Origin: Artemia franciscana
Lineage: Eukaryota > Arthropoda > Branchiopoda > Anostraca > Artemiidae
Direction of reading: 5' to 3'
Assembly: GCF_032884065.1 (NCBI RefSeq)
Contig: NC_088868.1
Coordinates: 3,095,043 to 3,159,042, forward strand
DNA length: 64,000 nucleotides
A program made the position numbers and the translations under genes. Below are positions 38,590-51,549 of the stretch, in pieces (position 1 is the stretch's first letter; every line of letters begins with the position of its first letter). The notes under the pieces were generated by a model. The model was not told the origin of the DNA and did not search any database. It saw only the letters and a program-made list of their open reading frames with translations.

Positions 38590-40915
38590 ACTATTACTAT
38601 CAGCTCACCGCAGCACCAAGCCACATGAGGCCAACACAGCTACGCACGCTCCTCTCATATCTCAATCTATTCAAACCCTTCCTCTTTACACCCACCCGGG
38701 AAGTTCCCATTTCTTTTAAATCTTTCTTTATGAGTGTCTCCCATCACAAGCGGGGACGACCTGCTTTTTTTTAGCCCTAGACGGATGGCTGAAAAGAATA
38801 ATCTTCGGCAATATATCGTCCTTCATCTACAAAACGTACACTAGCTGTCTCAACCTTTTTTCCATTATAGCCCTAGAAAGCGGAAATGAACAATATTTTT
38901 GGTAAAGCCTACTATTTGAATTACGGTCAGTCAGCCGGGTACCCAGAAAAATCAGTAGACAATTTTTCTGGAAAACATTTCTGGAAAACATCCGCTTTTC
39001 GAAAAGCCCATGCTTCAGCCATATTTGACCACTCTCATCACTGTACCTTCCAATATTCTAATCTTGGTTTGCAATTATTTCAAACTTGTTTTGACTTTGA
39101 AAAAATACCCTGAGCATCGGCTGTTCTACTTTTAACATCTTCACTGCTCATAACGTCTTTACTAATAAAACTACCTAGGCAAGTGAAGCTGCCCACCTGA
39201 TCAATCTTTTCGTTGCCCAACTTCACCTTTTCATCTTCGCTTTCTCCTAGCCTTGGTAACTTAGTCTTCTTAACATTAATTTTCAAACTTATTCTAGCAC
39301 CCTATACTCGAAAAACCTCTAAAAGTTAATTCATTTTTCTCACACTTTCATCTAGGATGCTAAATTAAACAGCATAAGCTAAGTTCAGGAGAGTGTTTCC
39401 TCCCCATTTGATTGCATGGTCTCCCATTGCCTTTCCTGTGCTCCTTAAGGCAGAGTCCATCAAAATAATGTGCATAAAGGGGAATAGAACACCACTCTGC
39501 TTAACTCCTGATTTAATACAAAACCAGCTGCTAACCGCATTTCCTACTTTAACCACGAAAGTATAATTCTCGTATATAGTACTAATCACTTTAATGTATT
39601 TGTCTGATATACCATATAAGGATAAAACCTTTGCTAAAGCTCTTCTATCATTAGAATCAAACGCTTATTCATGATCTATAAAACAGAGAACCAGAGGTTC
39701 TTGAAAACTAAGGCACCTCTCAATTATTAACCTAAAAGTGAAAATTTGGTCGACGAATCTTCTAACTTTTCTAAAACCACACTGTTCGTCTCTTAAAACT
39801 TTGTCTACAGCATCTCTCATTCTAAAACGTATTATATTACTAAGTAATTTGCTACCTACAGAGACCAGACTAATGCCTCGATAATTAAGACACTCACTCC
39901 TATCACCTTTCTTACGTAGTGGTTTAATTAAGGTTTTCCTAAAATTGTTGGGTACTTCAGCTTTTTCAAAAATCATATTTATAATCTTCAGTAACTTATT
40001 TCTAAGCTTAGAGCCACCATATTTAAGAAACTCATTTACCACACTATCAACACCTGGGACCTTATTATTTTCTATTCCTTTTAGTACCGTCGCTAATTCA
40101 TCCTCATAAAACAAATTTTCCTTCACATCCAAGGTATCAAAAACTATTTTATTTTCCTCTGTATCTTTTCCTGGAACTGTATCTCGGTTTAGCATATTCT
40201 CAAAATGTACCGCTCATCTCTCTTTAGCTTTTTCCTTATCACTTATTGTTGCCCCGTTCCTATATTTAACTGGGTCAGGTCCAGATTTAATACCTCCTCT
40301 CAATTTTTTAACATGCCAGTACAATGTTTTACTATTATTCCGTCTAGCTGCATCTTCCAGATCTTCGGAACAGCACTCCTATATACCCTAGTATCTAGGC
40401 TAGTATCTAGTACTTTGGCTAGTATACCATCTATCCCAGTTTTTACCGACCTGGGTGTTAAAATCTCATGGTAAAAACACCATATTTCTACCTAAGATCC
40501 TGTCTATTTGCTCCTTTAACTGTAAGTAAAATTCATCTGAGTCACTAGTTTCTCCGCCAGTCGGTCTAATAGGGGAATATACCACTATAACTGATATCCT
40601 GAACTTATAGTCATGAAATAAGCAAATAGTATTCTATTAATACCTTCCAAGCCTAAATAAGACTTAGCAACTTCCTTATTCATCATAACCCCTACTCCCT
40701 GTCTATGTACCCCATTCTTCCTGCCTCAGTAAACAAATTCTATATCACCTAATTTCATGCTTCCTACCCCAGGGATATGAGTTTCCGGAACTCCTAATAA
40801 GTCCATTTCAAATCGCCTGAATTCGTCAGTCAAAATGTCTATACGATAGTCATTTTTTAATGTCGTAGCGTTTCAAGTTCCAATTTTCATGTTCTTTAAT
40901 TCATTGTAATTATTT
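38590..40915 (-). pseudogene. RTE-like LINE with endonuclease and RT, nearly full length, dead
   Basis: On the minus strand from about 40915: APE endonuclease 'NDYRIDILTDEFRRFEMDLL', 'GVPETHIPGVGSMKLGDIEF' and 'KNGVHRQGVGVMMNKEVAKS'. Then the linker 'ATISDKEKAKER', RT fingers 'NNKVPGVDSVVNEFLKYGGS' (about 40060) and 'LNYRGISLVSVGSKLLSNII'. Motif A is 'LCFIDHE*AFDSNDRRA', with a stop in place of one Gln. Motif B is 'IKSGVKQSGVLFPF', and motif C is destroyed ('LAYAV*' for YADD). Next come 'NVKKTK' and 'FTCLGSFISKD', and finally 'SRAIMEKRLRQLVYVL' and a C-terminus near 38600. From 40195 to 39080 one frame is kept. The last part is out of frame. Other copies: 336, 2465, 4391, 12722, 21315, 25617. 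Confidence 0.8.
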
Positions 40916-41990
40916 TGGTCTCAGGAACAAGAATGATCCCGTATACCAGTGCAGAACGGGGATCAACACGTTTTCTCAAGCCTACACCGAAGCGCTTAAG
41001 CCGGCTTAGAACCGGACAGCAAGAAGACCCTAGGACCTCTGGAGTAAATGTTGGTTTTGTGGAATCCCGGGTTCACCTTTGTCACATCACGGTTTTCAGC
41101 ACTTGGCGATGCTCTTCTATCAACAAGAGTCAAAACCTTGCACAGACAGTTCCAAGTCTATTACCTTCAACTCATTATATATTCATGCCTACAAATATTA
41201 AGCTAATACGGGGAGGCAACCCATGGTAGATAAATTAGCTAGGAAGAGGATTTTATTCCCAAGAAACCCATGAAAGAATACCAAACCAAGAACAATTATC
41301 CATTAATCAGAATCCCGTGCGAATGCCGTGTTGTTTACTTGGCTATAATTTGCTCAAGGGGCGCCACTCCTCAAGTGAGAATAGAGTTGACTGTAAGATC
41401 CCCAGTCTTGCAGACATCCCAAAAGGGTCGAGGCAGCTCTTTGCAGAGACCGTTATTCAAAGATCTGGATCTTACACCCCGCTGCAATTATTTTCCTATA
41501 GTGGATCCTCCTACGATTGTGTTCTGTGTCACTATACAATTTAACCCGTTACTGGGAGAATGTTTGTAGCTCTCGGGACATGTGGACACGTCAGCGAGCC
41601 CTGTTGACTGTACATTTGAAGGGCCTTCTTCTTCCTCCACTTGTATCTATGGCCCCGGGCGAGGGTGTCCCAGTTTCTATTATGGACCCCCAGGGACAAG
41701 GTCCACCCTTGCTCTGTGCTTCCTATTTAGGTACCCTAGATATCTGCAGGGCCTTGCACCACATTTTTACTTGTCTTGAATATTAGTCCAAGTCGCTTTT
41801 TACTTCCAGTTTCTTATCCAGAAACTTTTCGATTAGATTTTCTGGTGATGAAATTGCTTTGGGCTTCTTCATTTTATTTAGTTGAATGGGACAATAAAAT
41901 GAAAGAGGGTCAATTTGACAGCTGGGTAGTAAGTTTAAATTTTGGTTTTCTTTCGCTATTCTATTTTTTATTAATATCTGAATATATAGG
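40916..41990. other. More GC-rich stretch upstream of the RTE LINE
   Basis: This stretch is richer in G and C than its surroundings. It has several overlapping plus-strand frames of 65-104 codons (40915-41229, 41270-41569, 41317-41544, 41517-41786, 41582-41779) and none over 60 codons on the LINE strand. It directly precedes the LINE endonuclease start, so it could be the LINE 5' untranslated or promoter region. None of the frames shows a known domain. Multiple open frames in GC-richer DNA are expected by chance. Confidence 0.4.
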
Positions 41991-43910
41991 GATTTAAGTT
42001 CGAGGGGGAGAATAGTCCTGTTACAAAAGAAGTAAATTTTAGATTGCTTGTATAAAATAAAAACCTGGTATCTTTGCAGGCAGGATGATTTTTGAGCATC
42101 TTTATTCTTTCTTTAAACTATTCTAAGGTGTAGGAAATTACATAATGACGAGTCTGCATCTGTTAGAATCTATAGAAGCAATAGATCCTTCTGTAATTTT
42201 GTGTTTGATTTTCTTTTAAGATAAATTGTATAATAATTAAATATATTATTGATTAAATAAATTAATCCCTTTACCAGGAATCCTTGTAGTTTAAAATTTA
42301 CTGTATTTTGTTTCATTTTTTATACAATTTATTTGCTCTTTTTATTTGAGAATTTTTTCCTAAAATTATTTAAAATAAACTTATTCATACGAAAAAAAAT
42401 TCTGTGATATATTACTTTATATATATACCTCTTTATATATATATACTTGCATATATGTATATATTCCTTTTTTTTCCACTGGTGCCTTTGACCTTTACTT
42501 TTCTTTGGGAAAGTCTCTTTCCGGAAAGTTTTTTGATTAATTGGTATTAATAGGAATAAATTCTGCCTCCAATTCAAGTCCTTTTTTCTTCATCCACAAA
42601 TGTAAACCTGCCCAACGATCACTTTATTGTTTGAGTCACTTTATCCCGTTCTATTTTTGTTTCCATTTTTATATATAAATCCATCAATAAAACTAGTGCA
42701 AATAAATAAACTGATGATCTTCCCCTATGTTTGTAAGATTACAGAAAACTAGTGCTTCACTGAAAATACAAAACAGCATAGGCTGTTTATGGCTGTTTAT
42801 ACAGTAAATTTTACAGCATACAGCATATGCTAAACAATCTTGTTAATATTAAGACTGCAGACTTGCTTTTGAGTATCCATCACAGCTTGAAATTTCCCGT
42901 TTTGTAGAGAGAAATAGCTACATTTCAAGATTTTATATTACAGTTGATATGTTCTTCGTTTCTAGAAATACAAAGTGAGACCTAGTATTATACATGGCTT
43001 TTGAGTTTTCAGTAAAGTCCTAGTTTTCTGTAATCCAACTAACAGAGAGAAATACCACCTGTTGATATATTTACACTTGTTTAATTGATGTTTGCTAGAT
43101 AGGCTATTAAAAAATAATTTTTGTTTGTTTTAAGTTTCATCTTCGCTCTATACGTCCCTCGAAAAAACATTGTTTTTTCAAGTTAATCTTCCCTCGTTTT
43201 TGATTAAAAATTTATGGAGAAAAGACACTTCCACGGTCTTTTTTATTTATACGGACCAGTTTCTGCTCGTTTTAAGTTTTATTGTTGCCCCTTAGTTTCC
43301 GTTGAAAACTTAATTTCTTATATAACTTCTAATCAGCTCCAATCTAGGGCAGATAAGACACTTTAACCATGATTAAGGAGCTGATGAAGAAAGTCTTGCA
43401 AAAATTGAAGGAAAAAATGAGACTAGAGTGAAAGCGAAAATCCAAACATAGGGTCGTCACTTTTTGTAAGAAAAAAAAAAGAAAAAAAATCTTCAAGTAT
43501 TTGTTTGAAAAAAACGTAAATTTAGTAGCACACAACAAAGTGACTCCAGACGAGTAGCTTCTACACAAGAGATAAGCTAAGCGCACAGGTTTTTATATCG
43601 ACATGCTTGTGGAAAATTTTGCTAGGTCAATAGAAATGGGCCTTTAGGCTTAGGAAGCTATTTGACCTGTCTCCGAATAGAAAATCCACTCATTACTTAG
43701 AAATTACTCAAAATTAAAAAATGGATCATTTCCTGTGTAGGTACGATAACTGGTATTATGAACTAAGTTTGTTTTCATTTTAAAAATTTTGGGAAGAATT
43801 ATCTGAATTCTCCTGCACAACTGCTGTCATTTGTATTTCTTCCTCTTTGGATGCACTATCCTACTTATGGAGGGAATATTACGGTGGAACCGTCAAGTAA
43901 ATAATTTGAA
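41991..43910. other. AT-rich region, no gene recognised
   Basis: It contains short TA-rich runs (near 42420-42465) and a diverged piece of fold-back at about 43090-43330 ('tttttgtttgttttaagttt', 'ctgctcgttttaagttttat'). Frames of 80-82 codons (42329, 43344) are low complexity or unrecognised. The left end of the large tandem duplication is at 43911. Confidence 0.45.
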
Positions 43911-45134
43911 TAAGTAAGTATAACAATTCAATTTTGAATGGCTCCAGAACCACTTTGCTATGGGACAGAGTGGGCAAATGCCCCTTCCAGACCCCAGTTC
44001 CCCCCCATCCAGCTGAAATTTATTTTCTCAGAAATTGTTGTTAAAACTAAGAGAAGCGTGCATAATTCAAGCATCTACTGAAATAGGTCAGTTTTCTTTA
44101 GTACATCTTTACCTTTTTCATTACTATATGGCTAAGTTTTCTGTTTTCCCTGTCATTTTCACTTGATTTGGGAACAAGATTTTGACAAGATTACGCCATT
44201 CTTCGGGGTATAGAATTTGTTACAATCTGCTCGATTTTATCATTCATTCCTTAGTCCCTACTCAAAACTTGCATTCAAAGAGCTGAAATAAGCTTAAAGC
44301 AATGCCTTAAAATACAGTTTTTTCCTAAGGAATTAATTTTAGTTTCTGTTGGTCGGCCCAAGGACCCCCGGCTCCCCTCCCACCGTAATTATTTTTTGAG
44401 TACGTCACCGCCTTAAATAATATCCTCCCAGGATATGCTTTGAAAATTAGTGCATTGCTTTTACAAAAACAGTAAAATTATCTGAAAAATACTCATATGG
44501 AAGAGACAAAATCTTGATAGAAAAAAAAACAAGCAGGAATGGAACTTAATACACTCTAATTTGAAGTCTGATGCTGTAGTAACAGAGCCACACCTAGAAC
44601 AGTCTAAATTTATATATTCGGTGTTTGTATCTTAATTGCGTAGCTTGTTAATGGGGGTTGGGGGAGGAACATACGGGAGCTGTTTTTGCGAACCTCCAGT
44701 TAAGGGTGTTTAGGGTTTTGGACAATAATTATTACAATAATGATATGGTTTATACTTACAAGCTTTTCCACTTAGTAATTGAAACCAAAAGTATTGTTTT
44801 TAGTGCTAAATAACACTTAAGGATGGTAGAATTGAAAAAAATCACGTTGATATTAGCAATAGCTTTCGAATGAGCAATCAAACATCACCCTTAAAATTTC
44901 TAGTAGCTCACTAGACCCAGCTATTCCACTTTAGACATGGTGCCGAAAGTGCCGTTTTCAGTGGCATTCGGAACTTCCTGATGGTGGAATTTATAGGAAG
45001 GACATAGATATGAGCAATATCTTTTATATGAGGTCTGAAAAATCTGTCTAATATACCTGTGATACCAGTACGCCCGATAACAATACGGCCATACCGTTAT
45101 CCGTGATATCGATACCTCCGATACCGATACAACG

Positions 45135-46420
45135 TACAGCCCTTTCTTTAGGGATTATGGAAGGTTATATCATTACCAAAACTATAGATATTGGAACTGT
45201 GAACTATTTTAAACAAAATGGCAATCTCAAAATTTTGCTTGGATGACCTTTTGGGGATGGAGCCATTGGGGAGGGGAACTAGTTGCCCTCCAGTGTTTTG
45301 GTCACTTAAAAGGGCACAAGAAAATTTGACTTCCTTTATAATGAGCTATTACACATCTCTTTCTAGTCACCCCCTAGCCATGCTAGAAAAAGAAAACAAA
45401 GAAAAAACAGGGGACGGATCAGTGCTACCCATCAAAAAAGTGATTTTCCTTGTTGTTCAAGGAGGGGGACTGTAATCTCGTTTCCTAGGTTTTCGATTAT
45501 GCTAACTCCAATGGTACACTTTATTTTGATCTGACACAATTTTCGAGGGGTTTCAGCCTTTTTTCGAAGTCACCACACATTTGTTTTCGCAATTAACTTT
45601 TACTTTTAGGAAGAAACGAAATCATAGTTACCATTTCTGAATCAGTGTCAGATTGCATTTTTTTTAACTAGGTAATTTTCTTCTAAGCCCCTTTTTTAAC
45701 TTTTTGTTACTATGGGCTATGGCTCGCTCTTTACTACGTTACAACAGCCGTTTAAGCCATAATTCTTCTTTAAGCAATTGCACAGTTAAATATACCCAAG
45801 CACAACGCGGAATTATTGTTTAAGAACACCAAGCATGGTAAGGGAAAATGAACAGTTCGAACGAATTGCAAGCAATGAGCGATGCGGCTCAATTAACCGA
45901 AACTCTAGGAAACAGAGTCTTGATAACAATAGATACATCAAAAGAACCGAATTTTGATCTCAATTCAAAATTCATATAATTCATCGAGTTTAATTCTACC
46001 CATAAAAGTTACGCGTCTTATTAAAATTGCCCAACTTTTGAGAAAAGGGGGGGCACCCCAAATCACCAAGTGACCCTAATGAAAATCACACCATCAGATT
46101 CAGCATTTCAAATAACCCTATTGTAGACGTTTCACGCTCTTATATAAAAAAAAATGTGGAATTTTCCGTTTTCTGCCAAAAGAAAGATTAATGATGTGTG
46201 TTTAATTGCTTCTTTTTTTTAATTAAAATTTCAAATTTGCCTAAGTGTTACGTGATGGTTTTTACTATTTTAAGAAGTAGAGTTGCGAGAAAGAGTCAAA
46301 CTTTAGCGCAAAGAGCAGGGCGCTGAAGAGGGAACAGCCCCTTTCATATACGGGGTAATTTCTGTTCGTTTTAAGTTTTAATGTTTCTCCTTGCTCTCAG
46401 TTAAATTTTTTTTTTTTGTA
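45135..46420. repeat. Head-to-head H remnants in unit 1
   Basis: An H body in minus orientation (about 45135-45770, 'aaaatggcaatctcaaaatt' to 'gggctatggctcgctctt') is followed by an H body in plus orientation (about 45870-46225, 'gcggctcaattaaccgaaac'). After it comes half of a symmetrical fold-back (46255-46395). The 85-codon plus frame at 45218-45475 recurs wherever this repeat is duplicated, but it is antisense repeat sequence and not a gene. Confidence 0.68.
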
Positions 46421-46489
46421 ATTTAATACCTTATAAGCAGATCAATGAAAATAAAATTCATAACATCTTAATCACACATAACATCTTAA

Positions 46490-46605
46490 GAGTAAAATAA
46501 TGTCACATGGCCACACCTGTGGATGTCATGAGTATTTTTTGATGAGTTGAATAATGCTAATTATTAAATATATACTGGAATGCTATGACTGACCAATTAG
46601 AATAT
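46490..46605 (-). repeat. T repeat, minus copy, next to the LINE
   Basis: Reverse complement of 34640-34775. It lies directly before the LINE target-site duplication. Its duplicate is at 54103-54218. Confidence 0.6.
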
Positions 46606-46613
46606 AAAAATAT

Positions 46614-46625
46614 ATAGCAAGAGTT
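46614..46625 (+). repeat. Target-site duplication, left (unit 1)
   Basis: The 12 bases 'atagcaagagtt' are repeated exactly at 48488-48499, flanking the LINE. The pair is preserved in unit 2 at 54227-54238 and 56101-56112. Confidence 0.85.
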
Positions 46626-48487
46626 AACCAGCTGTATCGATACCAAGACAAGCTGGTGAAAAAGAGCGCAAGGGGAGATAAACGGAACTTTCTAGAACAA
46701 AAGGCAGCTATGGAAGAAGAAGCGGCCAAGCGCGGCGATTCCAGAGCCGTCTATAAAATCACCAATGAAATCATCGGGAAACGTCGCAATCTAAATGGAC
46801 CAGTAAAAGACGGAAACGGGAAGACAGTCACAGCCCCTGATGAAATCTCTGAAGTTTGGGCCCAACACTTCGAGAAAGTTCTCAACCGACCTAGTCCTCC
46901 GAACACAGCAGATATCCCCACAACCCCTTTCCTGGAACTTCAAATCAATACGGAAGAACCGTCAACCGAAGAACTGGTACAAGCCGCTCGCAAACTGAAG
47001 AACGGCAGAGCACCAGGAAGCGACAGGATATCAGTAGAAATGATCAAAGCCTCTTTAGGCGCTTGCATAACTGTGTGGATCACAGTCTTTGCATGTATAT
47101 GGAAATCAGAGAAAGTCCCCGAAGAATGGAGAAAAAGCACACTCATCAAGCTTTTTAAGAAAGGAGATGCAGCAAAATGCGATAACTGGAGGGGCATCAG
47201 TATCCTTTCTATCTCGGGGACACTATTCTCACAGATAATCCTTCGTCGCATCCAGACAGCTTTAGATAAGCACTTGCGAGACGAGCAAAATGGCTTCCGC
47301 CCATACCGCTCCTGCTCCGACCTTATATATGTCCTACGCATGATGATCGAAGAATGCAATGAATGGAGGCAAAAGATGTACCTTGTCTTTGTGGATTTCG
47401 AAAAAGCCTTCGATTCAATACACCGAGATTCGCTATGGAATATCCTCCGATATTACGGCATTCCAGAAAAACTTGTATCCTTGATCATTGCCCTATACGA
47501 AATCACCGAGTGCTGCGTTCAGACCCACGAAGGAAATACAAGGTATTTCCATATCATGTCCGGTGTCAAACAGGGGTGTGTCCTCTCCCCCTTGCTTTTT
47601 GTCCTTGTAATCGATTATGTGCTCCGAGACTGCACGGGGTTTGGTATCCAAATCTGCGACAACAAACGACTAGCAGATCTTGATTTCGCCGACGACATCA
47701 CCCTGATGGAGGCAAACAAGGAAAGGTTCCAGGATCTTCTCGAAGTAATCCGAGAGAAAGCGAGTCTTTTGGGACTAAAGATCAACTCGGACAAAACAAA
47801 AAGCATGGCAACGAGCGACTCACCACTGGGCTTAAAGTGCGGGGACAATACAGTAGAGCAGGTAGTGGATTTTAGATACCTTGGAAGTACAGTCGAACGA
47901 ACTGGATCCAGCGAAAAGGAGGTGCAGTCTAGGATTGGACAAGCCAGTGGAGCTTTTAATCGACTAAAACCAGTGTGGCGATCGAAAAAGTACTCCCTGA
48001 AACTGAAAATGAGGCTGTTCAACAGTAACGTCATCACCGCCCTCCTTTATAGCTGTGAATGTTGGAAATTAAACCAACACCAAGAAAAGAGGATTCTTGC
48101 CTTTGAGAACAACTGTCTTCGCAGAATACTGAACATTAACTGGAGAGACCACATAACCAACCAGACTGTTCGGTCTATCTCGCGCCAGCCCCTGGTAACA
48201 GATGTCATACGCCAACGAAGATGGCGCTACCTGGGGCATGTTATCCGTATGGAGGGAGACAGACTCCCCAGAACTGTACTGGAGTGGTAACCAGAGGGAA
48301 CCCGAAGAAGAGGGAGGCCGAAGAATACACTTCGTCGTACGTACCAGCGGGACCTAAGACACATCAATGCGATAGTCCAACCCCAGTGGGAAGACGTCTG
48401 GGCAGCAGCACATATGAGGGACGACTGGCGGCTCTTTTTGGATGCCCTGGGTGCCTCTGGCGGCACAGGAGGAACTAAGGTAAGGTA
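46626..48487 (+). pseudogene. RTE-like LINE, 5'-truncated, one premature stop (unit 1)
   Basis: The open frame enters from the target site without a natural start and runs to a TAA at 48288-48290, where unit 2 has CAA. The remaining ~65 codons follow in the same frame to the original stop at 48486-48488. Domains are as in the intact copy at 54239: linker, full RT, C-terminal block. This copy differs from it by a handful of substitutions (for example Glu/Ala near residue 20, Val/Phe near 148, Gln/Arg near 289). The APE endonuclease is missing, so it could not have moved alone. Confidence 0.88.
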
Positions 48488-48499
48488 ATAGCAAGAGTT
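48488..48499 (+). repeat. Target-site duplication, right (unit 1)
   Basis: 'atagcaagagtt', identical to 46614-46625. Its first base is also the last base of the LINE stop codon, so the element has essentially no 3' untranslated region beyond a 'taaggtaaggta' end. Confidence 0.85.
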
Positions 48500-48658
48500 G
48501 GTAACAAGGCTAACAAGGAACACATCAGAGCTGATATAGGCTTTTCAAACTTAAAGTAATTTCACTTCATTCCTTTAGGACAAGTGAGACACTAAAGTAA
48601 GGAAATTACATATCATTCAAATAGCTTGCCTAATTATCGAGAAGTTTGGCGATATCCG
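48500..48658. other. Spacer between LINE and hAT end
   Basis: About 160 bases of unannotated sequence. It is present unchanged in unit 2 (56113-56271). Confidence 0.6.
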
Positions 48659-50267
48659 CAGTGGCGCCATTTCAGAAAACCTTAGGGGGGGGGCAAAAAT
48701 CGATTTCGGGCCCCCATCCAGCCTTAAAAATTTTAAAATTTTCGAACATGCCTTTAGGTACCGTACTACCTTTGGGGTTCGCATTTTGCAGCTTATTTAG
48801 GGACCAAAAACAGTACCAAAATAGAACATTTACTGTATAAATCAGAAACTTACGTACAGTTACTTCAGCAATGGATATCTCCTTTGCTTCATTTTTGCGA
48901 AGTCGTCGACAAGCTTCTCAAAATTGAGCTCCTTCACTGCAGCTTTCTCAGAGAATATAAGCAGCAAATGCGAAAGTCGCTCGTTTTCCATCGTTGTCCG
49001 GAGGTAGTCCTTCACAAATGTCAACACAGAGAAAAAACGTTCATTTGAGCACGTAGTGAGCGGGAGTGTGAGGACTACCCTGACGACCTTAAGAAGCTCA
49101 GAATAAGGTTCTTTCAATCCTCCGAGGCGTTCGAAGACATCTAAGCGTTTGCCGGTTTCTGTGGAAGCTGCGACACAAATGCACGAGCTATTAAAGCTTG
49201 ACACTTCAGCTGCATAGTATCGATTCCCGCCTGATCGAAGTATGTCGCGATCACAAGAAGTAAATCTGAGTCCATAAAATCTTTGGATTTAGGGTTAAGG
49301 CAACGTGTGGCTTCGAGCACTGGCAGCTGGACAGAAAAACACTCTTCAAACTCATTTAACACTCTGTCCAAAACCTCGTAGAACTCTCTCCACATTTTGT
49401 CTTCCGTTGTTGTGCTTTCGGAGTCAATGTTGTGCTTTCCGATTGTTGTTGTCGTCAAATAGTCTCTTAGTCTTCCGGATATCTTCTGAACTCGTTTTGA
49501 TTTAACAGGTATGGCTGAAGAGAGAGCACTTGTTTCCGACAGATCAGCTCCGACATTAATGGCCATCTCTTTAGACTTGCCGTATAGGACACGAAAATAC
49601 TCGTCATCACGCATTTTCCTCAGTTCGTTCTTTGTTGCACTGATTAAAGTGCAAGCTTCTGAGATGACCAGATCTGCTGCCTGTAGTTGTTCAGAAAGAG
49701 GGTTTATCACTGCAAGAACTTCGTGAATGACATGCAAACTGAATATGAAGGGAAACGACTCTAGCTGGTTCTTAAGGCCCGTAGCTTCTGCCGCTGCCTC
49801 CCTGTCAGAAGATTCTTGAACTACTGACAGAACTGCGAGTATGCAGTCATATCTAACCAGGATCTTAGCCACTGATCTATACCAGTAAGACCAACGTGTC
49901 ACTACTGTCCTTTCAAGCGTTAGCACAGGCACATTGGCAGTTTTCTGGGCTTCGACGAACAACTGGTATCGAGTGTTGCTGTTGGAGACGAAACTGTAAA
50001 CTGTTTGCAAAACTGAAAATACTGATGAAATTCTTTGTATTTTCTGCATACAATCGCCAATGACAAGGTTAAATCTATGGGAATGACAGTGTGTGTACAC
50101 CGCTTGTGGTGCTTTTTCCCGGAGACGGGCCTGTACTCCTGAAAAGTGTCCGCTCATTACACTGGCCCCGTCATAGCACTGTCCAACACACTTTGACCAG
50201 TCAAGGCCGACACCCTTTATTTCGTTGTAAATGAAGTCGGCCAAACTCTCAGCGTCAACCTTGCGCA
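48659..50267 (-). pseudogene. hAT (ZMYM1-like) transposase, C-terminal part, cut by the duplication (unit 1)
   Basis: Same gene as 56272-58820 but missing its N-terminal ~290 residues. The minus frame starts in foreign sequence and enters the transposase at 'RKVDAESLADFIYNEIKG'. It keeps 'CYDGASVMSG' (second acidic residue), 'THCHSHRFNLVI' and 'RTVVTRWSYW', and stops at 49141. The hAT dimerisation part continues in another frame at 48860-49204. A terminal 'cagtggcgcc' lies at 48659. Non-functional because truncated and frameshifted. Differences from unit 2 include Trp/Arg and Cys/Arg substitutions. Confidence 0.85.
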
Positions 50268-51549
50268 ATAAGTAAGTATAACAATTCAATTTTGAATGGC
50301 TCCAGAACCACTTTGCTATGGGACAGAGTGAGCAAATGCCCCTTCCAGACCCCAGTTCCCCCCCATCCAGCTGAAATTTATTTTCTCAGAAATTGTTGTT
50401 AAAACTAAGAGAAGCGTGCATAATTCAAGCATCTACTGAAATAGGTCAGTTTTCTTTAGTACATCTTTACCTTTTTCATTACTATATGGCTAAGTTTTCT
50501 GTTTTCCCTGTCATTTTCACTTGATTTGGGAACAAGATTTTGACAAGATTACGCCATTCTTCGGGGTATAGAATTTGTTACAATCTGCTCGATTTTATCA
50601 TTCATTCCTTAGTCCCTACTCAAAACTTGCATTCAAAGAGCTGAAATAAGCTTAAAGCAATGCCTTAAAATACAGTTTTTTCCTAAGGAATTAATTTTAG
50701 TTTCTGTTGGTCGGCCCAAGGACCCCCGGCTCCCCTCCCACCGTAATTATTTTTTGAGTACGTCACCGCCTTAAATAATATCCTCCCAGGATATGCTTTG
50801 AAAATTAGTGCATTGCTTTTACAAAAACAGTAAAATTATCTGAAAAATACTCATATGGAAGAGACAAAATCTTGATAGAAAAAAAACAAGCAGGAATGGA
50901 ACTTAATACACTCTAATTTGAAGTCTGATGCTGTAGTAACAGAGCCACACCTAGAACAGTCTAAATTTATATATTCGGTGTTTGTATCTTAATTGCGTAG
51001 CTTGTTAATGGGGCTTGGGGGAGGAACATACGGGAGCTGTTTTTGCGAACCTCCAGTTAAGGGTGTTTAGGGTTTTGGACAATAATTATTACAATAATGA
51101 TATGGTTTATACTTACAAGCTTTTCCACTTAGTAATTGAAACCAAAAGTATTGTTTTTAGTGCTAAATAACACTTAAGGATGGTAGAATTGAAAAAAATC
51201 ACGTTGATATTAGCAATAGCTTTCGAATGAGCAATCAAACATCACCCTTAAAATTTCTAGTAGCTCACTAGACCCAGCTATTCCACTTTAGACATGGTGC
51301 CGAAAGTGCCGTTTTCAGTGGCATTCGGAACTTCCTGATGGTGGAATTTATAGGAAGGACATAGATATGAGCAATATCTTTTATATGAGGTCTGAAAAAT
51401 CTGTCTAATATACCTGTGATACCAGTACGCCCGATAACAATACGGCCATACCGTTATCCGTGATATCGATACCTCCGATACCGATACAACGTACAGCCCT
51501 TTCTTTAGGGATTATGGAAGGTTATATCATTACCAAAACTATAGATATT

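Larger units (their letters stand above)
43911..50267. repeat. Tandem duplication, unit 1 (~6.36 kb)
   Basis: From 'taagtaagtataacaattca' the sequence is repeated nearly base for base starting at 50269. Unit 1 ends inside the hAT transposase at 'cgtcaaccttgcgca' (50267), where unit 2 continues with different sequence at 57881. Contents: ~1.2 kb without a gene, H-type repeats, a T repeat, a LINE, and a transposase fragment. I saw roughly a dozen single-base differences between units, so the duplication is recent or the region is misassembled. Confidence 0.9.

Noticed and set aside
45218-45475. Conserved 85-codon frame found four times (also 51575, 52206, 52831)
   Set aside because: It is conserved only because the surrounding repeat was duplicated. 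The sequence is the antisense of the H body, with no domain and no independent support.
46940-48037. Long minus-strand and alternative plus-strand frames inside the LINE (and at 54553-55903)
   Set aside because: They overlap a clear RT in another frame and show no recognisable domain. They are shadows of GC-richer LINE coding sequence.
50141-50289. Novel N-terminus of the truncated transposase in unit 1 as a fusion protein
   Set aside because: The few residues before 'RKVDAES' come from antisense of the duplicated spacer and follow a random start codon, with no sign of function.
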